Assembly (NCBI GenBank): GCA_024635735.1
Contig: JAGXII010000096.1
Location: 1 to 15,235, forward strand
Length of the DNA: 15,235 bases
DNA from: Christiangramia sp.
Lineage (GTDB): Bacteria; Bacteroidota; Bacteroidia; Flavobacteriales; Flavobacteriaceae
Reading direction: 5' to 3'
The notes beneath the pieces were generated by a model. The model saw only the letters and a list, made by a program, of their open reading frames with translations, had not been told where the DNA came from and did no database searches. Of the stretch, positions 13,371 to 15,235 are shown one piece after another. The translations under genes and the position numbers were made by a program. The first letter of the stretch is position 1, and every line of letters begins with the position of its first letter.

Positions 13371-14120
13371 ATGCTTGCGACTATAAGTCATAATAATCAA
13401 TCGTATAAAATAGATTTTTCCCTACCGCTGGATATTTCCATTAGCCTTAGGGGAGATGACAAGAATCCCATGGCATGGTATTTAAAACATCCCGAGATAA
13501 CTCCCGTTCATGATGCAAATTTTATAGGAAAAGTAAGCAAGGGTTCCTCGGTGAATTTTAATAATATCTGGTTTAATCCTCATGCTCATGCGACCCATAC
13601 CGAATGTGTAGGTCATATTAGCAATGAATTCCACAGCATTCAGCAACATTTAAAAAGTTATTTCTTTAAGGCGAAACTCATTTCGGTAGAACCTGAAAAA
13701 AAGGGAGGTGACTATGTGATCACCAAAAGAATGATTGCCAAAAAGCTCGATAAATTGGATGCTGAAGCGGTGGTGATAAGATGCCTGCCGAATTATATTG
13801 GTAAAATTTCAAAGAATCACTCTCATTCTAACTGGCCCTATCTTGAAGAGGAGGTAGCTATTTATCTCCGGGAAAACGGAGTGAAACATTTGCTTATAGA
13901 CCAGCCTTCCGTAGATAAGGAAAAAGATGAAGGGAAATTACTGGCACACCGGGCCTTCTGGAATTATCCAAAAAATACGAGATTTGACGCTACGATCACA
14001 GAACTGATTTATGTTCCTAATAAAATTGAGGATGGAGATTATTTTATAAATCTTCAGCCCGCCTCTTTCGAAAATGATGCGGCTCCCTGCAAGCCCGTAC
14101 TTTATAAAATTTTAAATTGA
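13371..14120 (+). CDS. Cyclase-family metal-dependent hydrolase (kynurenine formamidase-like fold)
   Basis: A metal-dependent hydrolase of the cyclase family (PF04199 type), 249 residues, cytoplasmic with no signal peptide. The metal site is seen as NPHAHATHTECVGHI (69-83), with His71, His73, His76, Glu78 and His82 as potential ligands. This departs from the common HxGTHxDxPxH form: Glu replaces the Asp and the first His is shifted. LLIDQPSVDKEKDEGKLLAH (174-193) and PLDISISL (19-26) are further family regions. Relatives include kynurenine formamidase and isatin hydrolase, but no tryptophan-catabolism genes are in the window, so the substrate is open. Its stop overlaps the next start by one base (TGATG). 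Confidence 0.82.
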   Translation: MLATISHNNQSYKIDFSLPLDISISLRGDDKNPMAWYLKHPEITPVHDANFIGKVSKGSSVNFNNIWFNPHAHATHTECVGHISNEFHSIQQHLKSYFFKAKLISVEPEKKGGDYVITKRMIAKKLDKLDAEAVVIRCLPNYIGKISKNHSHSNWPYLEEEVAIYLRENGVKHLLIDQPSVDKEKDEGKLLAHRAFWNYPKNTRFDATITELIYVPNKIEDGDYFINLQPASFENDAAPCKPVLYKILN

Positions 14121-14470
14121 TGAGTAAGGTCCTTAAACTGGAAGAATTAGCGATGTTGCTACTGGGAATCTGGGCATTCAGCCTTCTGGATTATAGCTGG
14201 TGGTGGTTTGCCGCTCTGTTTTTTGCCCCTGATATTGGCATGCTGGGATATATAATAAGTAACCGCATTGGAGCACTTAGTTATAATATTTTTCATCATA
14301 AGGCTATTGCTATCGCAACAGGACTTTTAGGAGTTTTCCTAGCACAGGAAGAATTGCAGTTAGCAGGAATCATATTATTCGCTCATTCCAGTTTTGACAG
14401 AATGCTTGGTTACGGACTTAAATTCGAAAAAGGCTTTAAATTTACCCATCTGGGAGAAATAGGAAAATAA
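14120..14470 (+). CDS. DUF4260 family membrane protein
   Basis: A small integral membrane protein of the DUF4260 family, 116 residues from the ATG at 14120; a TTG one codon upstream is less likely. It has about four hydrophobic segments: LEELAMLLLGIWAF (6-19), WWWFAALFFAPDIGMLGYII (28-47), KAIAIATGLLGVFLA (61-75) and LAGIILFAHSSFDRMLGYGL (79-98). The FFAPDIGMLGY and HSSFDRMLGYGLK blocks with acidic residues in membrane helices are the family signature. It is coupled to the cyclase-family gene by a one-base stop/start overlap and separated from the DUF4230 gene by one base. Function is unknown; the packing suggests one transcript, not necessarily one pathway. Confidence 0.82.
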   Translation: MSKVLKLEELAMLLLGIWAFSLLDYSWWWFAALFFAPDIGMLGYIISNRIGALSYNIFHHKAIAIATGLLGVFLAQEELQLAGIILFAHSSFDRMLGYGLKFEKGFKFTHLGEIGK

Positions 14471-14471
14471 C

Positions 14472-15086
14472 ATGGAACAACTTTTTATAGGATTAGCCGT
14501 TGGCGCCGTTATAGCTTATTTCATTTTTGCCCGTTTTAATAAAGAACGCTCAAAATTGAAAACAAGTGAACAGTCGGTTATCCTGATGGATAAGATCAAA
14601 AGCGTTTGCAAATTTATTACTGTTGAAGGTGATTTTTCAGAGATCTATCACTATGAGAATATGAAGGAGAAATATCTCAGTTTAATTCTGGGAAAGAAAA
14701 AGGCTATCGTCCTGGTAAATGCAAAGGCACATGTTGGCTTTGACCTTAGCAAGATTGAAATGCAAAGCGACAACCAGCATAAAAGGATTATTCTTACCAA
14801 TTTTCCGCAGCCTGAACTATTAACGGTAGAAACCGATTTTAAATACTACGACAAGCGTGAAGGCTGGGCCAACCCGTTCACCACTTCAGATCTTACAGAT
14901 ATTAACCGTGACGCGAAAAAACATATTGTAGATAAGATTCCTCAAAGCGGACTCATGGACCAGGCAAAGAAAGAAGCACTCGACACCATTGTGCTGATGG
15001 AAAAAATTGTGGAAACGATTGGATGGAAGCTGGATTACACGGCTCTGACTGTAGAGAATCAGGATAGCAAGAAGATTGAAAAATAG
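14472..15086 (+). CDS. DUF4230 domain membrane-anchored protein
   Basis: A 204-residue protein with an N-terminal membrane anchor (LFIGLAVGAVIAYFIFARF, residues 4-22) and a soluble domain of the DUF4230 type. Recognisable parts are KSVCKFITVEGDFSEIYHYE (43-62), which starts the domain, the strand AIVLVNAKAHVGFDLSKIEM, and the C-terminal helix region KEALDTIVLMEKIVETIGWKLDY. The topology is probably N-in with the domain in the periplasm. It starts one base after the DUF4260 stop. A function for DUF4230 is not known to me. After its stop comes a 149-base tail with a promoter-like box and a hairpin. Confidence 0.82.
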   Translation: MEQLFIGLAVGAVIAYFIFARFNKERSKLKTSEQSVILMDKIKSVCKFITVEGDFSEIYHYENMKEKYLSLILGKKKAIVLVNAKAHVGFDLSKIEMQSDNQHKRIILTNFPQPELLTVETDFKYYDKREGWANPFTTSDLTDINRDAKKHIVDKIPQSGLMDQAKKEALDTIVLMEKIVETIGWKLDYTALTVENQDSKKIEK

Positions 15087-15147
15087 ATGCTGAAACATCC
15101 CGATAGATTCTGTGTTAACTAACAAGAGGTTTTCTCTTTTATTTTAT

Positions 15148-15155
15148 TATTTTTG
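15148..15155 (+). promoter_or_regulatory. Bacteroidota -7-like box (TATTTTTG) before the terminal hairpin
   Basis: An exact TAnnTTTG octamer, but in a very T-rich stretch where chance matches are likely, and with no clear -33 TTG. If real, transcription would start near 15160 and run into the hairpin at 15185-15222. Confidence 0.28.
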
Positions 15156-15184
15156 TTATTCAAGACGGCTATAAGCTAGTCTGT

Positions 15185-15224
15185 AAAAGGATACTTTCTG
15201 CATTTGCATCTAGTGTCCTTTTTT
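15185..15224 (+). terminator. Terminator-like hairpin at the right window edge
   Basis: AAAAGGATAC (15185-15194) pairs with GTGTCCTTTT (15213-15222) over ten positions with one G-U pair; the 18-base loop contains TGCA-TT-TGCA. It ends in six T residues (15219-15224). It may end the DUF4230 transcript or act as a leader attenuator for a gene beyond the window. Confidence 0.5.
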
Positions 15225-15235
15225 GTTGGTGATCA

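Noticed and set aside
15086..15097. GATGCTGAAACA, one mismatch from the start of the right arm of the palindromic repeat at 4320
   Set aside because: Only 12 bases match and there is no second arm; too short to call a repeat copy.
1..15235. CRISPR arrays, tRNA or rRNA genes, integrases, phage genes
   Set aside because: I saw no regular spaced repeats, cloverleaf sequences, rRNA stretches or recombinase motifs on either strand by reading.

Overview
The window looks like chromosomal DNA of a member of the Bacteroidota, most likely a flavobacterium (Gramella/Christiangramia-like). It is AT-rich and genes start without obvious Shine-Dalgarno sequences. Octamers fitting the Bacteroidota -7 promoter box TAnnTTTG lie just upstream of several starts. 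The families present also fit: a BlaI/M56-TonB pair, a TlpA-like lipoprotein, DUF456, DUF4260, DUF4230 and a HemW with CxxxCxxCxF. The organism call is inference; no rRNA or other marker gene is present.

Region 1 (1-4228, minus strand) is housekeeping. A flavin monooxygenase-like oxidoreductase has its own promoter box. Downstream, a TatD-family nuclease, a PlsC-like acyltransferase and a type I asparaginase (cut by the window edge) form a tight operon. A small DUF456 membrane protein lies at the far right of this block.

Region 2 (4229-9464, plus strand) is a signalling block. A 249-base divergent intergenic region holds a palindromic repeat and two tandem operator-like palindromes. Next come a BlaI-type repressor, an M56 membrane metalloprotease carrying a periplasmic TonB-C-like domain, a thioredoxin-fold TlpA-like lipoprotein, a secreted TPR protein, and a lipoprotein paralogous to the protease's C-terminal domain. 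The protease C-terminus and the last lipoprotein share a cysteine pair with identical C-x11-C spacing, and a CGPC thioredoxin domain is encoded between them. I suggest an envelope (possibly redox) sensing cassette in which signal-activated protease removes BlaI. A predicted terminator after the protease gene separates the regulators from the envelope genes.

Region 3 (9571-11027, minus strand) is a GT2 membrane glycosyltransferase followed by a YciI-like protein.

Region 4 (11064-15235, plus strand) has ruvC, a small four-helix-bundle (S23/IVP-like) gene, hemW, then a cyclase-family hydrolase, DUF4260 and DUF4230 genes packed end to end. The four-helix gene is bracketed by a 14-base inverted repeat, with a second tandem copy on the right. 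The repeats include the ruvC stop codon and reach the first base of the hemW start codon, so the gene looks like a minimal inserted element. The window ends in a promoter-like box followed by a terminator-like hairpin.
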